DNA from: Symsagittifera roscoffensis
Lineage: Eukaryota; Xenacoelomorpha; Acoela; Convolutidae
DNA: 64,000 nt
Assembly (NCBI RefSeq): GCF_963678635.1
Contig: NC_087066.1
Coordinates: forward strand, 65,571,277-65,635,276
Reading direction: 5' to 3'
In this document: positions 45,280 through 55,349 of the stretch, one piece after another
Numbering within the stretch: position 1 is the stretch's first letter
How the letters are laid out: every line of letters starts with the position of its first letter
The notes under the pieces: model-generated
The model's input: only the letters and a program-made list of their open reading frames with translations
Database searches by the model: none
What the model was told of the DNA's origin: nothing
Made by a program: the position numbers and the translations under genes

Positions 45280-45740
45280 CAACTTTGCCCGCTTTCTCAG
45301 AAAGATTGGAATATTTGTGCTCGGTGTGATCATATTTCTTCAGACACACTTCGTCTTTTTAATTTTCCAAACGAGACGGAGTTTTTTATACCATATGAAA
45401 AACATTAACGTCTTGGCTCAATTTTAAAAATAGATTTATTCTGTAATCTTTTTTGTTCCGATTTACGAAAAAACTGGAAAAATATAATTGCTTGGGGTAG
45501 TTTTCTTTTCAAACCAATTCCTTATATTTTGTCCTTTCATATATCGTGGCGAACTACTATATTATTTGGCTGCAGCTAGGTTTCCACCATAATAACCTGA
45601 CTGTAGTCATTCTGAAACAAGTCTATTTGATTTTACTGTAAGGGAAGATCAAATTGTATCTGCGTATCAAAACATGAAGGGTTTTGCCCTGATATACGTG
45701 CAGTTTTGTTTCGGAGCTTTAATCTGGGCAAGCAGCTGCA
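45280..45740 (+). mobile_element. Diverged family 1 HINE-like element
   Basis: Holds 'tggaatatttgtgctcgg', 'cttcagacacacttcg' and, at the end, 'gggttttgccctgatatacg', the family 1 interior and 3' hairpin with many changes. Confidence 0.4.
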
Positions 45741-46065
45741 CCTGCAAATCTGTTTTGTTTTACAATGCAGTATTTTGCTTCATCTGAATGTTCATAAAGA
45801 CTTAATGTAAAGTTTTGTTTAATGTATCTTTTCAAGTAATTTTCTGGTATTTTTCAAAATATTTCTTTTTTTTTGCAAACTCAAATATGCTTGTAGACCC
45901 AGCTGCCAAAACACCTTGGCTTAATCGTTTTCACTATCAATTTGGAAATAAGTTTCTGCTCTGTGTCAGAATAAATAATCAAATCGCTTTTTTGATATTT
46001 TATCGCTAGGTGCATATTTTTTTTCCTGGCTGATACCAAAAATCAGGCCAGGTTTAATGTTTAGC

Positions 46066-46510
46066 CAGGGGCGGATCCAATATTTTCTCGAGGGGGAAGG
46101 GGGACCTGATTTAAAAAAAAATCGAAATTTTGTCGACCTTTTGTTTTTAGGTCGACCAAATTGACTTTCCGAGCTCTTCCAAAGCACTAAAAAGTCCTTG
46201 TTTTGGCCAAAATTTCTGCGCCGCAGGCAAATTAAAAAAAAACATACCAAAAAAGCGTTTTTAGGCACTTTTTGGAAAATTTTTTACCAAAAAATGTCCT
46301 TTGGCGCGCGCTCCCCCTCAAAACTAGAATATATTGGCGCCTAACGCGCCTTTGGAAAATTTTGGGTCCGTCACTAAAAATGGATATCTCAAAATAGCAC
46401 AAAGGGGACCCTTTGGATCGGCAGGGGGTCGAATCCTTGGGGAAAGAGGGGCGTCCACGCCACCCTCCCCCCTACCCCCCTACCCCCCCCCCCCCCTAAA
46501 TCCGCCCCTG
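46066..46510 (-). mobile_element. Non-autonomous hAT-type element with perfect 8-bp target duplication
   Basis: Ends CAGGGGCGGATCCAA and TAAATCCGCCCCTG are inverted repeats. TGTTTAGC flanks both sides (46058-46065 and 46511-46518). 445 bp, non-coding, in the opposite orientation to 11251-11659, with a long poly-C run near the right end. Confidence 0.85.
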
Positions 46511-47154
46511 TGTTTAGCACTAAAAAGACGATTTAATTTGATTGAAGTTTTCAGTTGATTATTTAATTTTCAATTAATCCAAGTATTTAACTTCATTAAA
46601 ATGCCATGGTTTTGGCACGAGTAGCAATAGTTTTCAAAGTGCCTTTGTATATCCAAACTGATTTTGCTTCAAGTAGTAATTGATGAAGAATGAAGAAATT
46701 AACATGAAGTTTTTAGACACCAATTTATGATGTAAATAACTTAATACGATATATCAACTGCGTATGATATTACATGTCAGAGTTCGACCAAAAATCCATG
46801 GTCGAGAAAGCCCTATAGTCAAACCCAAATTCTTAAGAACTAATTTAAACCATTAGTCTAACCATTTATCATCGATTTCAGCAATTTCTTCAGGTGTTAT
46901 ATTTACAGAGCTTATCTTACTTGAAGTTTGTTCTAGAACCAAGGCGCTGTTTTGGTCTAATCTTTTAAACCATTCCGATTACCTGAACAATCTATCCTTG
47001 CAGGAATTGCCCCAAAACCCCCCTGAAAACATACTGTACCCTTCGTATCAGATAAATGTCAACTTTGATTTTAACAAGTTAATTGGTATCTTATAACTTA
47101 TAATTGCAGTTAACGAGTACTTAGAGGTCAATTACTGAACTGAAGATATAAAAT

Positions 47155-47284
47155 ATGTCGGAGCAGAAGGATGAAAAGAGCCATTCGGGAGGGGGCGGAA
47201 TGGCTTCAAAGTGGGCTGGCTTCCGACAATTTCTCTGGAACAACGAGACTAAGGAAGTAGCTGGACGAACTGCCAGGAGTTGGG
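47155..47284 (+). CDS. ATP1B: Na+/K+-ATPase beta gene C, exon 1 only
   Basis: ATG at 47155; 43 codons plus one base, donor G|gtgagt exactly where gene B exon 1 ends. Encodes a glycine-rich start (SHSGGGGMASKWAGF), then FLWNNETKEVAGRTARSWG: the cytosolic tail of a beta subunit. The upstream 'ataattgcag' at 47109 could be an acceptor for a 5'-UTR intron. I found no exon 2-7 in the remaining 16.7 kb, so the rest is beyond the window, lost in the gap, or absent. Gene D lies on the other strand in this space. Confidence 0.85.
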
Positions 47285-47652
47285 GTGAGTTGAACAATAG
47301 ATTTTTTCGATTCTCTTTTTTTAAAACAAAATGAGGTGACTTAATTAAGCGGTTTAATATTGTTTGTTTTTGAGTTATTATGGAATTGGCAATTTGAGGT
47401 TTTTTTTATCATAAAAAAGTTGTTACGAGGAGCTTCTCCAGATTTAATGTCATGCAAGAAAAAATGACAAAACTTATTAGAGTGTTATGGTTGCCTTTGG
47501 GAGTTTTTTTGGATCTTAATTGAAAAAAGTAGGCGATATAGCTTGCAAAGATTTCCTCGTTATATTTTTGACAGCAGGACAATCAACCCTGTTACAATCT
47601 ACGCTATGTCTTTTTACCTTATGCCATAGTATTATAGGCGAAGATCGAGAAA

Positions 47653-47852
47653 NNNNNNNNNNNNNNNNNNNNNNNNNNNNNNNNNNNNNNNNNNNNNNNN
47701 NNNNNNNNNNNNNNNNNNNNNNNNNNNNNNNNNNNNNNNNNNNNNNNNNNNNNNNNNNNNNNNNNNNNNNNNNNNNNNNNNNNNNNNNNNNNNNNNNNNN
47801 NNNNNNNNNNNNNNNNNNNNNNNNNNNNNNNNNNNNNNNNNNNNNNNNNNNN
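47653..47852. other. Assembly gap (200 N)
   Basis: Exactly 200 Ns, 368 bases after gene C exon 1. Confidence 0.99.
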
Positions 47853-48515
47853 TTCCAATGATGTTTTGTAAAAGCGAGTCCTTGACCTATAGGAATTCAT
47901 TGAGCGAAATGTCATTGCCGTAAAATGAAATATGCCAATGTTTTTGCCCCTTATTTTACTAAAAATACAATGTTTGCGTGTTTTTGCTTAAACTATCTGT
48001 ATGCGTTTATAAAATCAAAACTGCTGAACCCCCAATTTGTTTTTGAAACTCATGTATATTCGTTATTTGATATATTTTCAAAAAATTTTATCGTGTAATA
48101 ATTTTGTCTTCAATTCCAATTATATGGAAGTTAATAATAGTGTGTTTAGTTAATAATATTTCCATCTGTATACATTCTGTTCACATCGTTTTGGCACCCT
48201 CCACCAATGATTGTAAAGGGACCCCTCTTTTTTTGTATAGGTTTGAAAGGTTGTGAAAACGTTTTTCTGTGCGATGGAATTTGTTTGACTCTTGTGATTA
48301 GACTTTTCAAAACTTTGTTCAAGTTGCAATCTAATTAGTATGTACGTTTGACGTACATAAACCCGGGATAGTCACGTTATTAATCGGTTGTAGGCATTAA
48401 AATTATCAAATTAAATAAAACTTTGTCTCCTTATCCAACGATTACTCTTTCAACGTTCAATTTTTTTTTCGTTTCAACACATCTCGCTTTGTAAAACTTT
48501 TGTTGTTTAATACCA

Positions 48516-49060
48516 AACAAGAGTGCTCGTATCAGGGCGAAGCGCTGAATGTTCCGACTGCTTTTGAAGGTTTATGGAGCAGCAGTAATAACATAAAAAC
48601 ATTACATGAAATAAAATAAACGAAAAAATTTTTTTCTAAAATTTGAAATTTTTTTAATAAAAATCATCCCCCCACACGCCATATAAAGTACAAAAAGATA
48701 GTTTTCGTTTCTTGTAGCACATCAATTATGGCAAATAAGCTTCGTTCAACCAATTTGGAACGATTTATAAGACGGATTAAATCTCAGCTTACGCGTTAAT
48801 AGCGCGAATTATATCGCGCGTTAATTGTCCCAAATTGATCAAAATGGCCAAAATGGCAATCTTTAAACTCCCGTAACTTTACGAAAAATGATCACAGGTG
48901 AAATATCTTTTCAAATTTGAGCTCAGAACAACAATAGCTTTCGAATGATAAAAAAAAATCCGTCAAAAATGGCTAGTTAAAAAGTCGAAATATGTCTGAA
49001 GAAAAAAAACCCACCCCGAGCACAAATATTCCGTTACTTTCGTATCGAAAGTCGGAACAA
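48516..49060 (-). mobile_element. Family 1 HINE-like element (left of head-to-head pair)
   Basis: Minus strand: TTGTTCCGACTTTCGATACG at 49060, then 'taacggaatatttgtgctcg'; 3' side has GTCGGAACATTCAG, a stem 'cagcgcttcgccctg' and 'atacgagcactcttgtt' at 48516. ACTTTCG-ata-CGAAAGT is a palindrome at the 5' end. Confidence 0.6.
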
Positions 49061-49191
49061 TTATTGTCATTGTCGCTTGTTCTGTGTTCAAATTAACTGT
49101 TTTTCACTCCGGAGAAGTTATCTTCATCTGCCGTCATTCTTAGTGCCCTATTTGTTAGTTGCCCTATTTGTTAGTTGAAATTGTCTGATAA

Positions 49192-49732
49192 TTGTTCCTA
49201 CTTTCGATACGAAAGTAACGGAATATTTGTGCTCGGGGTTGGGTTTTTTTCTTCAGACAAATTTCGTCTTTTTAACTAGCCTTTTTTGACGGAATTTTTA
49301 AATATCATTCGAAAGGTTTTGTTGTCTTGAGCTCAAATTTGAAAAGATATTTCACCTGTGGTCATTTTTCGTAATGTTACGGGGGTTTAAAGATTGTCAT
49401 TTTGGCCATTTTGATCAATTTGGGACAATTAACGCGCGATAGAATTCGCACTATTAACTCGTAAACGGAGAGTTAATCCGTCTTGAAACCGTTCCGAATT
49501 GGTTAAAAGAAGCTTATTTGCCATAATTGATTTGTTACAAGGAGCGAAATCTATCCTTTTGTGATTTAAATGGCGTGTGGGGGATGATTTTCATCAAAAA
49601 TTTCAAAATTTAGAAAAAAAAAATTTTCATTTTGTTTTATTTCATTGAATTTTTTAATGTTATTACTGCTCCATAAACCTTAAAAGGCAGTCGGAACATT
49701 CAGGGCTTCGCCCTGATACGAGCAGTCTTGTT
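49192..49732 (+). mobile_element. Family 1 HINE-like element (right of head-to-head pair)
   Basis: Plus-strand copy of the same element: starts 'ttgttcctactttcgatacg', ends GTCGGAACATTC, the hairpin CAGGGC-ttc-GCCCTG, 'atacgagcagtcttgtt'. Its 5' end faces that of the left copy across 131 bases. Confidence 0.6.
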
Positions 49733-49995
49733 CTTTTTTGTCGTTGATTGTTTGATTTGGAGCGTGACGTTAATAAGCATTCGGCTCAAAAAAATTCATA
49801 TATATATATATATACAAAATACGTGTCATATTTTTTTCATATATGAAAAAAACTGATCGTAGAGTTTTCATACAATTGGGCAACCAGAGCATGCGAAAAC
49901 TCTAAGTAGTATCTACTTTAATGGCCCTCAGAACAAGTTCCTCGCTGCGTGCAAAAACTCTGTTGCGCCATCGATTTCACAAACAGCCACGGAAG

Positions 49996-50366
49996 CAGGG
50001 GCGGGTTTAGGCGGATGGGGTGGGGGTTGGGTGGCGGACGCTTTACCTCTCTCCCCTCAGGGATTCGACTTCCTGCCGACCCAGGGAGTCCCCCCTCTGT
50101 ATTATTTTGAGTTATCCAACTTTGCTGACTGACCCTAAAATTTTTCTAACTTTGAGGGGGAGGGGTTTAATTGGGAGAGTTTTTTATTGGCCTGTTTTTT
50201 TTCTAAATTTTGCCTGCGGCGAAGAAAATTTGGTCAAAACAGGGTCTTTGTAGTGCTTTGGGAGAAGTGAAAAAATCAACCTATAAACTAAAATAAAAGT
50301 TAACAAAATTTTTGAAATTTTTTTGAAAATCCCCCCCCCCTCGAGAAAATCCTAGGTCCGCTCCTG
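49996..50366 (+). mobile_element. Non-autonomous hAT-type element, aged
   Basis: Ends CAGGGGCGGGTTTAGG and 'cctaggtccgctcctg'. Flanks cacggaag / caaggaat match at 6 of 8 positions, consistent with an old target duplication. A (TA)n run precedes it at about 49797-49815. Confidence 0.65.
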
Positions 50367-50853
50367 CAAGGAATCATCATGTTTTGTTTGCAAAAAAAAT
50401 TACCAAAGTTTCATATTTCATCGATATATTCATGCCAAATTGTCCGAAAACAAGATTAAATTCCAGTCCTTTTAGGAGATTTTTTTAAAATCGCCGTAAT
50501 CCAAGAAAAGTTTTTTATCCAGCAAAAAGTTGAGTCATCTTCTTCTTCGAAGAGCAGCTGCTATTTCTTTTTTATTCTGCTTTAAATTTCAAAAAATATA
50601 TATTACAAAAAAACAAAGCGACGTATTTTTGGCAGCTCTAATGTCTTTGTTTCGCCTAATGTCATTTTGATTTTCCTTTTACCCGTTCCCATGAATTTTT
50701 TAAACGATGTTTTTTTCAGGCAAAAACCAAGTCAGAAGCAATAAAAAAACAAAAGAGGATTTCAACGTTTCCTTCAACTCTTCTTTTATGAAGGCACTTA
50801 AAATAGAAAAATTAACGACGTTACTGCGAGGTTTCAAATTTTCAAACGTTTGT

Positions 50854-51059
50854 CTTATTAATTAAACAGAAAAATGAACGGTTGAACAAGGCACAAAGAA
50901 GTTTTTAAGAAGTTCAATGAAAAGAAACTGGAGGGTAGTAAATGGATTCATAGATTCTTATTAATTAAACAGAAAAATGAACGGTTGAACAAGGCACAAA
51001 GAAGTTTTTAAGAAGTTCAATGAAAAGAAACTGGAGGGTAGTAAATGGATTCATAGAGT
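50854..51059 (+). repeat. Tandem duplication, period 103 bp
   Basis: 'cttattaattaaacagaaaa' starts at 50854 and at 50957. The 103-base units appear identical to 'ggattcatag'. Confidence 0.8.
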
Positions 51060-51734
51060 TTGGCGTCAGTCAATTTTTGCAATTACTTGTTTTTCATAAA
51101 AGCTGTGACCTTTGATTACTTACTACCTCCACTTTTCGGAAGCTAAGAGAAATTACGGAATTTATCAATGTTTATTTTAAGTAGCAAGAAAAATTGAGTT
51201 AGCTGTGTGATTAAAACCAAAAAATAATCAAATGTTTTTCATCCTAAAAATACTCCCCCAAATTTTTTTTGCAGTGAGGGGTTGAGTTCATTTCACTTGT
51301 CGATCAAGATCAATTCCTCGGAGCTGTTCAGCGAGAAAGATTATTACGAGGCCAACCTATGAATTTTGTGAATTGTAGGCGAATTCCGCAACAGGTTAAA
51401 ATCAAATTTGTTGCGGAATCCTCAACATTGTTACTTTTCTTTGATCTTTTTGCTGTTTTAGTTTCTACAAACAAATAGCTAAAACACTGTAAAAACAGGC
51501 GAGAAAAAACAAGTGAGTTTTGCGAAATCTGCAATCACTATTTGCGGAACCCGGAACAGCTTATGAAACCCACAAACAAGTCATAAAAATAGGCATGATA
51601 AAAATGAGTTGATGCGAAATCCGCAATTTTAATTGAAATCTTTAAATCTATTTTTGTGCGTCAACAGCATGACTGTCCATTAGTTCAATCTGATTTACTG
51701 CCAACAGTTTGAGCTTAGCAGCTAAATTTTAAAT

Positions 51735-52035
51735 ACTGAAAAAAAATTAACATCTCTCCGATCTCAAATACTGAAAGAATGAACACTTTTCTGATATCAA
51801 ACACTGAAAGAATGAACATAATTTCGATCTTAAATACTGAAAGAAAGAACGCCTTTCCAAAAATTGAAAGAAAACCACTTTTTTTATCTCAGATTTTGAA
51901 AAAAACTAACAGCTTACCGATCTTAAATACTAAAAGATTGAACGCCTTTCTATCTCAAATACTGAAAGAATGAATAATTTTTTGATCTCAACTGTTGAAA
52001 AAATGAATATATTTCCAATCTCAAATGCTGCAAAA
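51735..52035 (+). repeat. Minisatellite, about 30-bp unit
   Basis: About nine degenerate copies of a unit like 'tctcaaatactgaaagaatg' plus 'aacacctttccga'. The open frame through it (SNTERMNI... repeats) follows from the repeat. Confidence 0.6.
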
Positions 52036-54010
52036 AGAATGAAAACAAAAAGAGGTAAAACATTTAGTGGGTCATAATGCTAAACTATTTTTAAATTTCT
52101 CTCTTTTTTGGAACATTAAAAGAGTATATCCGCGACTTTAGCTGAACAAAAAATTCAAACATTGTTATTGGATTCCACCAACAATAGATAAATCCTTGCT
52201 TTAAACTTCCGCATTTGCTTGATAATAATTCTAACAATAGCTCCTAATTGTTCACTCAAGGAACAGTTCAGTTCTGTATAACAAACAAAATGCGACCCAC
52301 TCATATATGTGGAATCCGCTTTTATGTGCGGAATCAGCTTACACTTTGCGGAGTTTGCTTACAATTGCGGAATCTGGAACAATTAGCTATAATCGCACAT
52401 TGCGTAATCCGTAACAGGGCGAATTTTTCGCTCGAATTTTATATCTTGAGTTTGGCGTTTTTTAGCAACGGTGGGTGTTTTGAAATATTTAATTGCACAA
52501 ATTAGCCGAAATAGCCGTTGCAACATTATGGATTCAAGAATGCCTTTTTGTAAATCATGCCTGACATTTCCATTTTTAATTTCAAAACAGGGTTTTTTTT
52601 GCAAACGGATGCAGTCATCTAGCCAACTTAAAGTTTTTAAAACTAATTGAAGATTGTATTTTACGATTCGGAGCACATAGTCTGTAAAATTTTGAGTGAT
52701 ATTGATACAATTTCTACTGTTAAAAAGCCGTGCAAACGAGCATTTGAAACTGCACTCAAAAAATTAGGTTGTTTAGATAAATAGACGCTTTTCCAGTAAA
52801 ATTTGCATGTGTTTTGAAACAAGTAAAAAATGATTTTGAAATGATTCTCGACGAACAAGGTTGAGTTTTGTACTGCTACTCAACGAAGTTACCTAATCAG
52901 TCAAAGAATTTTTTTGCTCGGTGTAAGTTTTTTTTCAAGAAACATCGCAAATTCTTATTGACAAGAATGTTCGTATCACTGCAAAAAATTCTAATAAGAA
53001 GCCAGAGGTCTAACTTGAAGATTAATTATTTAAAATTAAAGAAGCAAAAGCTGTCTTACAAGAGCTCATCACTTTGTAAAACTTTGGAAGAATGAAAACT
53101 ACTAGATTAATTTTTTTCAGTTGGTTAGAGTGTGCGGCCACTTTTGTGACAATGCGCGCAATGTTTTCGGTAACACTCAATAATTTCAGCCTCGAGTACG
53201 GTAAATCCGGTGCGGTTTAATCGGCAAATAAGTTACTCCATATAACTACATTGAAAAGTTTTTTGATTCAATTATTGAATCTCAGACTCAAAAAGTATCA
53301 TTATCGAGCAAAAACACTAAGTCATTGAGTTCAATTATTGCATTGCTAGACACAAAGCGATTAACTGGTAACCTAGTTTGCGAGTAAAAAAATCTATTTC
53401 CAAACATATTGGAAACGCGTCAAGAAGCAGGCGGAACTCTCACTGCTTTGCCCTAAAACAGCTTTGCAAACTGAAGACAATTTAGTAAGCGTTCGAAAAA
53501 ATAGATACCATAACAAATCAGTGAGTTTTAGGGAAACAAGCCATCAAAAACAAGCATCGCTTTAACACCTTGTCGAGGGGTCGGATTTTCAATAAAGTTT
53601 CGAAAGTAATGTCTATTTTTCTCGGTTAGATGTTAATTATCCTCATAGTTTATTGTTAGGCCAAACATCAGAAGGAAAAGCCAATTGAATAGCATACATT
53701 AAAATTTTGTATCCACTATTTCTTTTTTGTTTGATAGTTTAGAAAATCTGAACATAGTCTGTATATAATTTGTACAAAATGAGGATGCAAAAAAATCGGA
53801 AAAAAATTCTATTAACATTGATTTTAATTGTTACTAAAACTCGTAGGAAAATGAAACCAAAAAATTTGACAAAAAGGAATTAAATCGATTTTTGTATATA
53901 ACTAAAAAAAAATTTAAATCAATTCAAATCAATTTTTTCGAGGTCTCTGCCACATTATCTGTAAAAAAAAGTCATTGCAATCTATTTCTTGTCGGTTCGG
54001 GTAATCTATT
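52036..54010. other. Unassigned stretch
   Basis: AT-rich; several short words such as 'tgcggaatc' recur around 51360-52400 and 55640-55830, suggesting an old repeat, but I could not define its ends. No supported exon. Confidence 0.3.
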
Positions 54011-54209
54011 TTGGTCGGTTTGACCTGTTTTTTTTTCAAAAATTTGCCTTTTGCCTGCGGCGCAGAAAATTTGGCCAAAACAGAGTCTTTTTACTGCTTT
54101 AGGAGAGCTCGGAAAAATCAATTTGGTCCACCTAAAAAAAAGGTTGCCAAAATTTTCGACAACTTTTTGAAAATCCGCACCCCTCGAGAAAATCCTAGAT
54201 ACGCCCCTC
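54011..54209 (+). mobile_element. hAT-family 3' fragment
   Basis: Matches the right half of 11251-11659: 'ttgcctgcggcgcagaaaat', 'ggagagctcgg', 'cctagatacgcccct' at the right end. Left half missing; a second, weaker fragment follows at 54460-54700. Confidence 0.55.
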
Positions 54210-55236
54210 TATATTGTCACACAGGGGCTCCCCAAAGAGCCAAGTTCCGGATTACCCAGCGTGTTCTGATATTCCAAGAGTTACCAGAGTTTTTAAGCCT
54301 TTTCAAACCACCCTTAAAATTAGCTCTCTCTGATATATTCCCATTCCGCAGGTTGCACGTTTTGGCTCTTTTTCCTCCACCCCTCCCCCTCATTTCTGGT
54401 TTCCAAACTTTTCCAAATAGTCTCCCCTTTGGTATAACTTTAGGACATCTTTTTTGGCTGACCAACCATAAAATTTTTTACTAAAGGTGCCAATCAATAT
54501 AACTAATTTTCCAAAAAGTTTCCAAAAAGTCAAAATTTTCCAAAAAGTGCCTAAAAACGCCTTTTTTGACCTGTTTAAAAATTAATTCCTGCGGTGCAGA
54601 AAATTTTTGGCACGATAAGGTTGGAAAATCAAATTGATCGACATAAAAAAGGATCAGCAGAATGTTTTCTAGATTTTTCGAAACACCGTCCCCCTATCTA
54701 AATTTTTCGAAGCACGCTTCTGTGAAGTACAAATATCTTTGCCATCAAAATTTTGCAGGTGGTGGGAAAGGAATAGAGCCCGTTTTTGTTTCGCTCAACC
54801 CAAAACTGGGCTCTTTTCCTGTCCCCCCTTTCAAAATACCGAGTTTTATGTTTGTTTTGCGTGTTATTACGGCTAAATGCGTGATGTTACGCTGTAAAGT
54901 ATGAAGAACAAATCTGTTCACAGTTGTCGATTTGTTCACCACGCCAAATTTCATTGCATTATGACAACGTTGAAAAGACTTTTCAAAATTAAATTTGAAA
55001 GGGAGGCACTGGAAAAGAGCCCAAAACTGCAAGACTACAAGACACCATTTTTTAGTGAACTGAGCGCTAAAATTTCTGGTACTTGTGTAGTGCTATGATG
55101 AAAGAGTATGGATTTATATTAAAGCTCGCGCGCAGTAAAGAAGGGTGAATTTTTCCCAAAAAAACTGCAAAATGCATTTAAATTCAAAGTATAAGTGTAA
55201 AATCTAAGTTTTTTTCTTAGTTTCTTGTAAATCATG

Positions 55237-55349
55237 TTAAGTTACTTTCCTAGCAGATCTTGGTGTTGTTGCTTTTCTGGTGTCCTTGCGTGCAAACCTG
55301 TGAGTAGCAGGAGCAGGGCGTGGCCTCATCTCGTCCGCTAAGTGAATAC
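55237..55349 (-). CDS. Gene D exon 5 (last)
   Basis: Strong acceptor 'tttctccaccacag' just above 55349. Two bases complete the split codon from exon 4, then IHLADEMRPRPAPATHRFAR and a basic end, then TAA at 55239-55237. The other frames have earlier stops. Confidence 0.5.

Noticed and set aside
51779-51973. 64-codon frame SNTERMNI...
   Set aside because: Product of the roughly 30-bp minisatellite.
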